64,000 bases of DNA from Rhizobium mesoamericanum STM3625 (GTDB lineage Bacteria > Pseudomonadota > Alphaproteobacteria > Rhizobiales > Rhizobiaceae): NCBI RefSeq assembly GCF_000312665.1, contig NZ_HF536772.1, positions 323,664 to 387,663 of the forward strand. Reading direction: 5' to 3'. Both the position numbers and the translations under genes were made by a program. Numbering within the stretch: the first letter of the stretch is position 1; each line of letters starts with the position of its first letter. The notes beneath the pieces were generated by a model. That model was not told the DNA's origin. It saw nothing but the letters and a program-made list of their open reading frames with translations, and made no database searches. Shown here in pieces: positions 9,030 to 17,130 of the stretch.

Positions 9030-9132
9030 CTCCGGCTCGGCCTCGCGCCCGCACCTGACGATCGCGGGCCGCATATGGAACAATTTTCCTCGCATTGCGT
9101 CATCCAAGCAATGAACAAAGAGGAAAACATCC

Positions 9133-9306
9133 ATGCTTAAATGGGCCCTTATATTCTTCGTTATTTCGCTGATCGCCGGGTTCCTGGGTTTTTCCGGGAT
9201 CTCGGCGGCCACGGCCACCATCGCACGTGTCCTCTTCGGTATTGCGCTGGTGATCTTCTTGATCTTCCTCGTCCTGGCGTTGCTGGCCGGCAATGTGGTG
9301 GTATAG
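9133..9306 (+). CDS. DUF1328/YtjA-type small membrane protein
   Basis: A 57-residue protein starting [20 protein letters not shown] and ending [11 protein letters not shown]. The length, the MLxWAL opening and the two hydrophobic helices around a short Ser/Ala/Thr loop match the UPF0391 (YtjA) family, usually 50-60 residues. The function of the family is unknown; it is an inner-membrane protein often linked to stress. The ATG at 9133 is preceded by AGAGGAAAACATCC, which contains a GAGG site. It converges on the DUF1345 gene with only 9 bases between the stops. Confidence 0.88.
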   Translation: MLKWALIFFVISLIAGFLGFSGISAATATIARVLFGIALVIFLIFLVLALLAGNVVV

Positions 9307-9315
9307 CTTCGTCGG

Positions 9316-9996
9316 TCAGCCAAGCAAGCTTGCGCCAACGTTGACCGCCAAGGCCAGGATCGTCGTGTTGAACAGGAACGAGAGAACGGAGTGAAGAAGC
9401 GTCAGCTTTCGCATCGCGGTAGATGTCGTCGCGACGTCAGCGGTCTGCGATGCGACGCCGATTGTGAAGGAGTAATAGAGAAAGTCCCAGTAGACGGGCT
9501 CATCATTGCCTTCCGGAAACTTCAGCCCTTCCCCCCTGTCCTCGCCGCTATAGAAACGATGCGCGTAGTGGACGGTGAAGAGTGTATGTAGGAACACCCA
9601 TGAGTTCAAAATGGTGACGATTGCCACGAGCGCCTGCACCAGGGCTTCGCTCCGCCCGGTATCCTTGGCGAAGTGAAGTTCGAGAGCGATGCCTGCGATG
9701 CTGGCAAGTGCCGCCAAGATCGACAGTGACAGCACGACGACGTCTGAATAGTCGAGGTCCTCCGCCCGCTTGCGGATGCTGGCAACGCTCGCGCGTAACA
9801 TCCGGCGCCACGTGAGCGCCGTAAACACGATGGCGCCCACATTCCAGCCGGCGACCAGGTTCCGCGGATTGACCTGGCGGCTGGTGAGAAGCAAGAACGT
9901 CACCAGGCCGGCTAATAGGGCGACGGCAAATACCATGTGCTTGCGCACCTGCCCCATGACCTGACCTTCCCGGTCCCCTGTGCCTTCCACCATCAC
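9316..9996 (-). CDS. DUF1345 integral membrane protein
   Basis: Membrane protein of 226 residues with about five hydrophobic segments (HMVFAVALLAGLVTFLLLT, VVLSLSILAALASIAGIAL, LVAIVTILNSWVFLHTLFTV, VLSFLFNTTILALAVNVGA). The segment YWDFLYYSFTIGVASQTADV is characteristic of DUF1345 proteins and recalls a potassium-channel pore region, but no TVGYG filter is present. Starts at 9996 (AGGA upstream) or 9957 are both possible. The biochemical role is unknown. Its neighbours do not suggest a shared pathway. Confidence 0.82.
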   Translation of the reverse strand: MMVEGTGDREGQVMGQVRKHMVFAVALLAGLVTFLLLTSRQVNPRNLVAGWNVGAIVFTALTWRRMLRASVASIRKRAEDLDYSDVVVLSLSILAALASIAGIALELHFAKDTGRSEALVQALVAIVTILNSWVFLHTLFTVHYAHRFYSGEDRGEGLKFPEGNDEPVYWDFLYYSFTIGVASQTADVATTSTAMRKLTLLHSVLSFLFNTTILALAVNVGASLLG

Positions 9997-10057
9997 TGTC
10001 CTGCCGCTCTGAGATCGCCCTTAATATCAGCTCGATGGCGGCAGGAGCAATATAGCT

Positions 10058-10789
10058 TCAGCCGGTCCAGCCGCCATCGACGACATGCGTCTGGCCGGTC
10101 GTGAAGCCAGCCTCGTCGCCGGCAAGATAGGTGACGAGAGCGGCGATCTCCTCGGGTGTCGCAATACGTCCCATTGGCTGGCGGGCGATGAAATCCTTGA
10201 GCGCATTGTCGTAGTCGCCAGTCGCACGCAGACGATCATGCAGCGAGGGGCTGTCCACGGTGCCGGGGCAAATCGCGTTGGCGCGGATGCCCCTGGCGAC
10301 AAAGTCAGAGGCGATCGACTTGGTGAGCCCGATCACGGCTGCCTTCGACGCACTGTAGGCGAAGCGATTTGGAACGCCTTTCACGCTGGAGGCGACCGAT
10401 GCCATATTGACGATCGAACCCTTGCCCTTCTCCAGCATGCCGGGAAGAAAGGTGCGGCAGGTCGTATACATGGCCTTGGCGTTCAGGTTGAAGGAGAAAT
10501 CCCAGTCCTTCTCCTCGCATTCCAAGATCGTGCCGGAATGCACGAAACCGGCGCAGTTGAAGAGAACGTCGATCGGTCCGATCTCGGCTGCAAAGCCGCG
10601 GACCGCATCGCCATCGAGCACATTGAGAACGTGCTTTTCGGCACCCTCCAGCGTGGAAAGCGTTTTCTCGTTGATATCGGTTGCGTAGACATGCGCGCCG
10701 AGTGAAATGAAGCGCTCAGCGCTTGCTCGACCGATGCCCTGCCCTGCCGCCGTGATGACGACCTTCTTGCCTTCCAGACCGTGGCTCAT
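10058..10789 (-). CDS. SDR oxidoreductase, probable 2-keto-3-deoxy-L-fuconate-type dehydrogenase
   Basis: Classical short-chain dehydrogenase, 243 residues. The ATG at 10789 follows GGGAGG by 4 bases; a longer open frame to 10837 lacks such support. The nucleotide site is TAAGQGIG, then DVLFNCAG, the catalytic Ser in MASVASSVKG and the YSASK pair, and it ends in the usual VVDGGWTG. The stretches CEEKDWDFSFNLNAKAMY and CPGTVDSPSL closely resemble human BDH2/DHRS6 and the bacterial enzymes annotated as 2-keto-3-deoxy-L-fuconate dehydrogenase. The divergent amidohydrolase next door fits the lactonase step of the same L-fucose/L-rhamnose-like route. The substrate is inference; a hydroxybutyrate-type substrate is the alternative. 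Confidence 0.85.
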   Translation of the reverse strand: MSHGLEGKKVVITAAGQGIGRASAERFISLGAHVYATDINEKTLSTLEGAEKHVLNVLDGDAVRGFAAEIGPIDVLFNCAGFVHSGTILECEEKDWDFSFNLNAKAMYTTCRTFLPGMLEKGKGSIVNMASVASSVKGVPNRFAYSASKAAVIGLTKSIASDFVARGIRANAICPGTVDSPSLHDRLRATGDYDNALKDFIARQPMGRIATPEEIAALVTYLAGDEAGFTTGQTHVVDGGWTG

Positions 10790-10991
10790 ACGTCCTCCCG
10801 AAATTCCAGCGCTTGCGGCGCGTTCATTCATATGCAAACAATATATTCAAATTGGCGTCAACCTGAATAACCACGCTTCGTTCGCTGGAGAAAACCCTAG
10901 TCGATAAAGACTCGACCGGCATGGTAAATCTGGCCACTAAGGATCGCCCGGCTTGCGGCACAAACAACACGGTATGAATGGGAGGAACCGC

Positions 10992-11828
10992 ATGCTTTTC
11001 GATACTCATCTGCACATCGTCGATCGGCGGGCGCTCACCTATCCCTGGCTCGCCGGCGCGGGTGAACTTAACCGGGACAGTCTCTACGAGGATTACGCGC
11101 GCGATGCGATGCGATGCGGAATTTCCAACGTTCTTCACATGGAAGTGGACGTGGCTCCAGAGCGCATCGAAGATGAGACCAATTATGTCAGGGAGGTCAG
11201 CCGCCACCCGGACTGTCTCGTACGCGGCGTCGTTGCCGCCTGCCGGCCGGAGGACGATGGATTCGCGGCTTATCTCGAACGGTCCCTGGGCGATCCCTTC
11301 GTCAAGGGGTTCCGCCGCGTTCTGCACGTGGCGCCCGACGATACCGCCACACGACCCCTGTTCCGCGAGAACATCAAGCGGCTATCCGCCACCCGCATGA
11401 CGTTCGACCTCTGTGTCTTCCCGCATCAATTCGAAACCATCTTAGCACTCGTCGATCAATGCCCTGATGTTCGCTTCATTCTCGACCATTGCGCCAATCC
11501 GCCAATCAAAAGCGGAATGAGCGACGTCTGGCGCAAGGGCATTACGGAATTTGCCCGCCGCTCGAATGTCACCGCAAAGATCTCAGGCGTCATCGCCTAT
11601 GGCGATCTCGAAAACTGGTCTGTCGACAGCCTACGCCCCTTTGTCGAGCATACCATCGAGGGCTTCGGCTGGGATCGCGTCGTCTGGGGCAGCGACTGGC
11701 CGGTCTGCACGCTGGGCGGCGGACTGACACCCTGGGTGGCTGCCACCCATGCACTGACTGCAGGCTGCACCCCGGAGGAGCGCGACAAGCTCTATCAGGC
11801 GAATGCCAAGCGCATCTGGTCAATATGA
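10992..11828 (+). CDS. Amidohydrolase-2 family metal-dependent hydrolase (L-fuconolactonase-like)
   Basis: TIM-barrel hydrolase of 278 residues. The ATG at 10992 follows GGAGG by 6 bases. The N-terminal metal motif is FDTHLHIVD; further in are FILDHCANPP and the C-terminal WGSDWPVCTLGGG, the signature of the COG3618 branch that includes L-fuconolactone and L-rhamnono-lactone hydrolases. It would open a sugar lactone in the cytoplasm. It is divergent from the SDR gene with about 200 bases between starts, so a shared control region is likely. No dehydratase or sugar dehydrogenase of the route is adjacent, so the pathway is incomplete here. It is followed by a strong bidirectional terminator. 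Confidence 0.85.
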   Translation: MLFDTHLHIVDRRALTYPWLAGAGELNRDSLYEDYARDAMRCGISNVLHMEVDVAPERIEDETNYVREVSRHPDCLVRGVVAACRPEDDGFAAYLERSLGDPFVKGFRRVLHVAPDDTATRPLFRENIKRLSATRMTFDLCVFPHQFETILALVDQCPDVRFILDHCANPPIKSGMSDVWRKGITEFARRSNVTAKISGVIAYGDLENWSVDSLRPFVEHTIEGFGWDRVVWGSDWPVCTLGGGLTPWVAATHALTAGCTPEERDKLYQANAKRIWSI

Positions 11829-11831
11829 AAA

Positions 11832-11861
11832 AAGGGCGGCCGCCGATAGCGCCGCCCTTTC
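11832..11861. terminator. Bidirectional terminator between the amidohydrolase and tal
   Basis: Perfect 10-base arms AAAGGGCGGC (11832-11841) and GCCGCCCTTT (11852-11861), flanked by an A-run on the left and placed between two convergent stops, so it can serve both genes. Confidence 0.8.
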
Positions 11862-11882
11862 CATCAGAGCGCTTTGGAGGCC

Positions 11883-12848
11883 TTAAGCGGCCGCGAGCTG
11901 CAGTTCTTTCTGAACATTGCTGCGAAGCGTGCCGAGATCCTTTGCGAAGGCGCGGATGCCTTCGGCGAGCTTTTCGGTCGCCATCGCGTCTTCGTTCATC
12001 ATCCAACGGAAGGTTTTTTCGTCGACCGTGATCTTCGGGGCAGGCTTCGTCACGTCAGGCGAGAGCTTGCGCTCGAGCTTGCCCTGGTCGTTGGAGAGTT
12101 CGTCGAGAAGATTCGGCGCGATCGTGAGGCGATCGCAACCGGCCAGGGCTTCGATTTCGCCAGCGCTGCGGAAAGAGGCGCCCATGACGATCGTCTTGAT
12201 GTCGTTGGCCTTGTAGTAGTTGTAGATGTCGCGGACCGAGATGACGCCCGGATCCTCCTCAGGCGCAAATTCCTTGCCCGTGGACTTCTTGTACCAATCG
12301 AGGATACGGCCGACGAACGGCGAGATCAGGAATACCTTGGCGTCGGCACAGGCAACGGCCTGGGCCTTCGAGAACAGTAGCGTCAGGTTACAGTCGATGC
12401 CTTCCTTCTGCAGGATTTCGGCAGCTCGAATGCCTTCCCAAGTCGAAGCCAGCTTGATGAGGATGCGGTCGCGCTCGATGCCGCGTTCCTTGTAGGCAGC
12501 GATGATCGAACGTGCCTTGGTAAGCGATGCTTCCGTATCGAAGGAAAGGTCCGCATCAACTTCGGTCGACACACGACCCGGAACGAGTTTGACGAGCGCG
12601 GCACCAACGGAGATCGCCAGACGATCGGCAACGGCAGCCGAAACGGCGTCCGGATTGCCGCCCTGCTTCTTGCCCCAGGCAACGGCTTCCTTGACCGTGT
12701 CTGCAAACATGGGCGTGCCGAGTGCCTTGAGCACGATGCTCGGGTTCGTCGTGCAATCGACCGGCTTCAGACGGGCAACGGCTTCGATATCACCGGTATC
12801 GGCAACGACGGTGGTCATTTCTCGGAGTTGGTCAAGCTTGGATGTCAT
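11883..12848 (-). CDS. tal: Transaldolase
   Basis: Pentose phosphate pathway enzyme moving a dihydroxyacetone unit between sugar phosphates; cytoplasmic. The protein starts [20 protein letters not shown] (ATG at 12848) and has 321 residues, the size of the TalB class. Recognisable stretches are [12 protein letters not shown], the Schiff-base lysine in [34 protein letters not shown] and [16 protein letters not shown]. The frame is open a further 23 codons upstream to 12917, but the family start is at 12848. It is divergent from a SorC regulator 404 bases away and separated from the amidohydrolase by a terminator. The call is very secure. Confidence 0.96.
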   Translation of the reverse strand: MTSKLDQLREMTTVVADTGDIEAVARLKPVDCTTNPSIVLKALGTPMFADTVKEAVAWGKKQGGNPDAVSAAVADRLAISVGAALVKLVPGRVSTEVDADLSFDTEASLTKARSIIAAYKERGIERDRILIKLASTWEGIRAAEILQKEGIDCNLTLLFSKAQAVACADAKVFLISPFVGRILDWYKKSTGKEFAPEEDPGVISVRDIYNYYKANDIKTIVMGASFRSAGEIEALAGCDRLTIAPNLLDELSNDQGKLERKLSPDVTKPAPKITVDEKTFRWMMNEDAMATEKLAEGIRAFAKDLGTLRSNVQKELQLAAA

Positions 12849-13252
12849 GGTTACTGGTCCTTTTGACTTGAGCTGCAAGCCGGCGCGAATGTCGTCCGGC
12901 AAAATGTCTACGAACAAACGGTCTTGCTGATCGGATCGCGTCCGCCGTTTCCGAACGTACCGCTGATGTAAGGGGCGGTCATATCGCTGTGGCCGAAAGA
13001 CATCATATTTGGGCTGCGCGGCACGTCAGGCCGTTGCGATAATGCCGATGATGACTTTCCGTTTGCCTGCACATTGCCTCCTCGGACACGCAAGGGTTCT
13101 TCGCGGCGAACTATCGCTATTCCTATCCAGATATGTCAAGGACATTTGTGCATATCAATTGACATAAGTGTCAAACCAGTCATTATCAGGCGAAAAACGA
13201 ACCTGTCCTGGCTTGATGGTAGATTTAGGGCGCAATTCGCTCCGGAGGAGAT
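12849..13252. other. 404-base divergent intergenic region, tal / SorC regulator
   Basis: No convincing gene. The half nearest the regulator is AT-richer and holds two short palindromes (annotated separately at 13133-13174), consistent with promoters and operators for one or both genes. The half nearest tal shows GC-rich sequence without a clear signal and would be the tal leader. Confidence 0.6.
13133..13174. promoter_or_regulatory. Paired palindromes, candidate operator of the SorC regulator
   Basis: ATGTC-AAG-GACAT (13133-13145) and TTGACA-TAAG-TGTCAA (13159-13174) share the TGTC/GACA half site. Their centres lie about 28 bases apart, and they end about 80 bases before the regulator start. 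SorC-family proteins bind repeated or palindromic sites as tetramers, so this could mediate autoregulation and control of tal. Confidence 0.45.
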
Positions 13253-14236
13253 GTGGTCAAGCTCAAACGCGGCACGCATACGGCTTATTCTGAAGCATCC
13301 TCTCTTAGGTTGCGCGCGGCCTGGCTCTACTACAATCAGGGACTGACACAGAAGGATGTCGCCGAACAGCTCGGCATAAGCCGCACGACGGTGATCCGCC
13401 TGCTAGACGAGGCGATGAAGCGCAGTGAAGTGCAGATCTGGATCAATGACTCGATCGGCGATTGCGTCGAACTGTCGGTGAAGCTCGAGCGTGCCTATAA
13501 CCTCGACGAGGCGATCGTCGTGCCGGCGCCACCGCAGCCGGATGCCAATTCTCTGGCAAGGAATGTTGGTCTTGCCTTGGGACAATTTCTCTCCGAGGCC
13601 ATTCCCGATGATTACACGATCGGCGTCGGCTGGGGCCGCACCATGACCGCGTCGCTATCCAGCTTCCGGCCGCCCCGCCGCAACAACTGCAAGGTCGTTT
13701 CCCTGCTCGGCGGCGTCGTCGCGGTCCACCAGACGAACCCGATCGACTACACTTGGCGGCTGGCGAGCCAGCTCGGCGCGGAATGCTATATGTTCCTCGC
13801 GCCGTTGCTGGTGGATTCGACGGATACGAAGCGAAATCTCATCGAGAAATGCGGGCTAGATACGATCTATCGGCTGGCGGAGACACTCGACCTCGCGATC
13901 GTCAGCTGCGGCGATATAGGCCCGCATTCCACATCCTTGTCGGAAGGGTGGCTCTCGAAGGGGGAACTGCAGGAGTTGATCGGCGCGGGGTGCGTCTGCG
14001 ACACGATGTTCAACTTCCTCGACAAGGAGGGCAACACCGTCGATCACTCGATCAACAGCCGCGTCATGTCGGTTGATCTCGATACGCTGAAAAAGGCCAA
14101 GCATATCGTGTTATCATCGGGCGGCGCGCATCGGGCGGTCGCGATCCGGGCCACCATCAAGCGGATCGGCTGCAATACGCTGATCACCGACGAGAGCGCC
14201 GCCAAGGCATTGTTGGGCCTAGCAGAGGTGGTTTAG
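13253..14236 (+). CDS. SorC-family sugar-binding transcriptional regulator
   Basis: Regulator of 327 residues. The GTG at 13253 follows GGAGGAG closely; an ATG two bases earlier is out of frame. The N-terminal helix-turn-helix is in RLRAAWLYYNQGLTQKDVAEQLGISRTTVIRLLDEA (residues 18-53), and the rest is the SorC/DeoR-type sugar-phosphate sensor: IGVGWGRTM, VVSLLGGVV, DLAIVSCGDIG, GAGCVCDTMFNFLD and the LSSGGAHRAVAIRA ending. It is divergent from transaldolase, and palindromes lie upstream. An effector such as a pentose or polyol phosphate is plausible given tal. Its last 53 bases overlap the 3' end of the opposite-strand gene at 14184. Confidence 0.9.
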   Translation: MVKLKRGTHTAYSEASSLRLRAAWLYYNQGLTQKDVAEQLGISRTTVIRLLDEAMKRSEVQIWINDSIGDCVELSVKLERAYNLDEAIVVPAPPQPDANSLARNVGLALGQFLSEAIPDDYTIGVGWGRTMTASLSSFRPPRRNNCKVVSLLGGVVAVHQTNPIDYTWRLASQLGAECYMFLAPLLVDSTDTKRNLIEKCGLDTIYRLAETLDLAIVSCGDIGPHSTSLSEGWLSKGELQELIGAGCVCDTMFNFLDKEGNTVDHSINSRVMSVDLDTLKKAKHIVLSSGGAHRAVAIRATIKRIGCNTLITDESAAKALLGLAEVV

Positions 14237-14735
14237 CGGCTCGCGCCTCGGCGTTATCGCAGCTGGCACAAGCGTGACAGTTGCGATTGTGCCCAGCTCT
14301 CCGTCCGACATCCTGGGTATCCGACAATTCCGATAAAAGGCTTCCGATCTCGCCATCGATTTCAATGTGAGTATCCGTAATCCTGCATGCCCCCATGTCA
14401 AGGGAGACGGTGGCGATCACCTTGCCCTTCACGGGAGCCATTTGAAAGAGAGTGTTGTCGCCCGCCTCGCAGGTCAAAAGCGCCGTCGCCTTGATGGATG
14501 CGAGACTATCTCCCGTCGAACAGACATCTGCGGACACAACCTTGAAACTGCTGGTTCGATTGGGGCCTACGGGAAGCTGTTCGCACAGTCCCACGGTCGA
14601 TATCGCTCGCGCTACAGCCGGCCATTGCGGACTACTCATCGCCGATTTGCAGCCCGCCCAGGCCGGAACCAGTGACATCGCGAGCAAGCCAACGACCATG
14701 CCTGCGATCCTGCATGGCTTTTCTCCAGAGTTCAT
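14184..14735 (-). CDS. Secreted hypothetical protein, possibly frameshifted near its 3' end
   Basis: Function not recognised. The ATG at 14735 follows GGAGG by 5 bases and gives 183 residues with a signal peptide (MVVGLLAMSLVPAWAG, then CKSAM). The mature part has several Cys residues (ADVCSTGD, LLTCEAG, MGACRIT) and an IDGEIGSLLSEL motif. After that the predicted protein turns Cys/His/Arg-rich (NRNCHACASCDN) and overlaps the SorC gene. A neighbouring frame reading ELGTIATVTLVPAAITPRRE and stopping at 14219 looks more natural. I therefore suspect a frameshift around 14320, either a real mutation or a base-calling error. Confidence 0.6.
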   Translation of the reverse strand: MNSGEKPCRIAGMVVGLLAMSLVPAWAGCKSAMSSPQWPAVARAISTVGLCEQLPVGPNRTSSFKVVSADVCSTGDSLASIKATALLTCEAGDNTLFQMAPVKGKVIATVSLDMGACRITDTHIEIDGEIGSLLSELSDTQDVGRRAGHNRNCHACASCDNAEARAAKPPLLGPTMPWRRSRR

Positions 14736-14829
14736 TTCCGCCTCCTCGAGTCCCAGCCACGGTATCAAACCCGCGATTCCTGCGTTTTTGATGGCGGGAC
14801 CTCAGGTTGGATGGTTGGCTCGCCCGCGA

Positions 14830-15702
14830 CTATGTGTGTGCCGCTTCCCAACCCAGGATCGCACGCTTGCGGGTAAGGCCCCAGTGATAGCCGGTCAGGG
14901 CTCCACCCTTACCGACCGCCCGATGACAGGGAACAACGAATGAAATCGGGTTCGCACCGACCGCAGCTCCGACAGCGCGCATCGCTTTCGGCCGACCGAT
15001 GTCATTGGCAATATCGCTATAGGTGACTGCCCTGCCGAAGGGTATCTTCAACAGGCTTTCCCATACCTCCACCTGGAAGTCGGTGCCGATCAGAACGATG
15101 CGCAACGGCTGGTCTGACGTCCAGCGTCCCGGCTGAAATATAAGCTCCGCATAGGGTGCCGTCGCTTCTATATCCCGGACATAGGTCGCATTCGGCCACC
15201 GGCATGTCATATCTTCAAGACAAGCCACCTCGTCCCCGAGATCGCTGAAGGCAAGTCCGGCGAGTCCACGGTCGGTGGCCATTACAAGCGCAAGGCCGAA
15301 GGGCGAAGGATGGAAGCCGTAGCGGATCGTCAGTCCTCCACCCTTGCTTTTCCATTCGCCGGGTGACATGGCCTCGTGCGTCACGAAGAGATCGTGCAGC
15401 CGGCTGGGGCCGGAAAGGCCGACCTCGATCGACGTCTCCAGTAGAGGCATAGATTCCTCGCGAAGAAGCCGCTTTGCGTGATCGAGCGTGACGGCCTGCA
15501 GAAATGCCTTCGGAGACAGGCCCGCCCACCGCGTGAATATCTTCTGCAATTGCGTCGGCGATTGCTTGAGCCGCGCTGCGATCGTTTCAAGAGACGGCTG
15601 ATCGCGATAGTCCTCGGTAATGAGTTCGATCACCTGACGCACCGTTTCGTATTCAGAGCCGTCCGGCGTGATGTCGTTGTTCAGCTTGGCTACCATATTC
15701 AT
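14830..15702 (-). CDS. Ada-like protein: AraC-type HTH plus methylated-DNA-cysteine methyltransferase
   Basis: DNA-alkylation response protein of 290 residues. The ATG at 15702 follows AGGAG by 7 bases. Residues 20-115 form an AraC-type domain (ETIAARLKQSPTQLQKIFTRWAGLSPKAF), and the C-terminal 170 residues are the O6-methylguanine methyltransferase, with the acceptor Cys in VVPCHRAVG (about residue 259) and helix-wing residues GRPKAMRAVGAAVGANP. The N-terminal zinc-binding methylphosphotriester domain of full Ada is absent; this short architecture is common in Proteobacteria. It should repair O6-methylguanine directly; whether it still activates transcription without the sensor domain is doubtful. 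It is monocistronic as far as can be seen. Confidence 0.88.
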   Translation of the reverse strand: MNMVAKLNNDITPDGSEYETVRQVIELITEDYRDQPSLETIAARLKQSPTQLQKIFTRWAGLSPKAFLQAVTLDHAKRLLREESMPLLETSIEVGLSGPSRLHDLFVTHEAMSPGEWKSKGGGLTIRYGFHPSPFGLALVMATDRGLAGLAFSDLGDEVACLEDMTCRWPNATYVRDIEATAPYAELIFQPGRWTSDQPLRIVLIGTDFQVEVWESLLKIPFGRAVTYSDIANDIGRPKAMRAVGAAVGANPISFVVPCHRAVGKGGALTGYHWGLTRKRAILGWEAAHT

Positions 15703-15771
15703 GATCTTTCTCCTTGTACCAAGGAGATAGTCAAGTGGGCCTTCGCAAACCACCCGAATCTTGCATGCTGC

Positions 15772-16269
15772 TTAAATCCGCTGTTTGACGGTGGTAAGCG
15801 CGCCTCTGAACGCCTTGGCAAAGCTCTCGCGGTCGTCGGGATTGAGGAACGAGCCTATGTCCGTGCCTCTTCCCTCTCCGGAAATATACATGGAAAGGAT
15901 GCCGATTTCCTGATGCCGGCGAACGAAAAATCGCGTCCAGAACGGATTGAAGTGGTGCTCGACCATCCGACCGGAAGGCGCGAATTTGCGGACGGAAATG
16001 TCGGTACGCGACACCGTCACTTCCTCCCGCACCCGGCCGGAACGGTAGTTCAGCCAGAAAGCACCGTAGAGCAGCAAAAAATCCATTCCGAAAAAAAAGC
16101 CGATCGGCCACGCGCCAGTTGCCACGAAGAACATGCCATTCACGCAACAGATTACGCCAGTCAGCAGCAGCAAGACCCTGAACCCCTTGCGGCCGAGCGA
16201 CCGGTACGCAAAAAGCTCCGCGGCAAAAACAGGTTGTTCGTCGGCCCTATCGCCGTTGCTTTCCATCAT
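15772..16269 (-). CDS. DUF2244 inner-membrane protein
   Basis: About 165 residues with two adjacent membrane segments (VLLLLTGVICCVNGMFFVATGAW and IGFFFGMDFLLLYGAFWLNY), then a cytoplasmic beta-rich domain with EVTVSRTDISVRKF, FNPFWTRFFVRR and IGSFLNPDDRESFAKAFRGAL. This is the DUF2244 layout. The gene next to nth in opposite orientation is a recurring alphaproteobacterial arrangement. Starts at 16293, 16269 and 16266 are all possible and none has a good ribosome site; 16269 was chosen because it leaves room before the nth start. Function unknown. Confidence 0.82.
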   Translation of the reverse strand: MMESNGDRADEQPVFAAELFAYRSLGRKGFRVLLLLTGVICCVNGMFFVATGAWPIGFFFGMDFLLLYGAFWLNYRSGRVREEVTVSRTDISVRKFAPSGRMVEHHFNPFWTRFFVRRHQEIGILSMYISGEGRGTDIGSFLNPDDRESFAKAFRGALTTVKQRI

Positions 16270-16291
16270 GGCTGCCAAGTATAGATTTTCC

Positions 16292-17074
16292 ATGCCAACT
16301 GTGAAACTCAAATCCAACGTCGCTTCGTCGCTGACCTCAAAAGTGATCGTTCGCAGCAAGAAGCCGATAGCGGTCCGCTCGGCCTATTCCGAAGCCGAGC
16401 GCGAGGAGATATTCCGCCGCTTTTCCGTGCAGCGCCCCGAGCCGAGAGGCGAACTGGAACACACCAACCCGTTCACGCTCGTCGTCGCCGTGGCGCTCTC
16501 CGCCCAGGCAACGGACGCAGGCGTCAACAAAGCGACGCGGGCACTCTTCAAGCTCGCCGACACGCCGGAAAAGATGCTCGCGCTCGGCGAGGAGCGGGTA
16601 CGCGAGTACATCAAGACGATCGGCCTCTACCGCAACAAGGCCAAGAACGTCATTGCGCTCTCGCAGATGCTAGTCGACAAGTTCGGCGGCGTCGTGCCGC
16701 AGACACGCGACGAATTGGTGACGCTGCCTGGCGTTGGCCGCAAGACCGCCAACGTCGTGCTTTCCATGGCCTTCGGTCAGGCAACGATGGCCGTGGATAC
16801 CCACATCTTCCGGATCGCCAACCGCATCAAGCTGGCGCCGGGCAAGACGCCCGATGAGGTCGAGGAACGCCTAATGAGGGTGGTGCCAAAACACTACCTC
16901 CACCATGCCCACCACTGGCTAATCCTGCATGGCCGCTATACCTGCAAGGCGCGCAAGCCCGAATGCGAGCGCTGCGTCATTGCCGACATCTGCAAGTCGC
17001 CCGAGAAGACCTGCGACGTGCCGGCGCCGCTGGTCGAGCTACCGCCGCAGATCATCGGCGAGGCCGTCGAGTAA
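16292..17074 (+). CDS. nth: Endonuclease III
   Basis: Base-excision repair DNA glycosylase/AP lyase for oxidised pyrimidines, 260 residues. The helix-hairpin-helix is LPGVGRKTANVVLSMAFG with the catalytic Lys in GRKTA, and the catalytic Asp is in AVDTHIFRIANR. The C-terminus has the 4Fe-4S cluster pattern Cys-x6-Cys-x2-Cys-x5-Cys (CKARKPECERCVIADIC). The start at 16292 (MPTVKLKS) gives a 30-residue extension before the conserved core, common in rhizobia; the open frame continues upstream to 16133 but there lies over DUF2244. The starts of the two divergent genes are at most 22 bases apart, so each promoter must lie inside the other gene. Confidence 0.95.
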   Translation: MPTVKLKSNVASSLTSKVIVRSKKPIAVRSAYSEAEREEIFRRFSVQRPEPRGELEHTNPFTLVVAVALSAQATDAGVNKATRALFKLADTPEKMLALGEERVREYIKTIGLYRNKAKNVIALSQMLVDKFGGVVPQTRDELVTLPGVGRKTANVVLSMAFGQATMAVDTHIFRIANRIKLAPGKTPDEVEERLMRVVPKHYLHHAHHWLILHGRYTCKARKPECERCVIADICKSPEKTCDVPAPLVELPPQIIGEAVE

Positions 17075-17130
17075 GGCGGCAATCGCGCCCTTGGGTGCGA
17101 TGGACGAGGTCCAGCACCGCTTACATGGCG

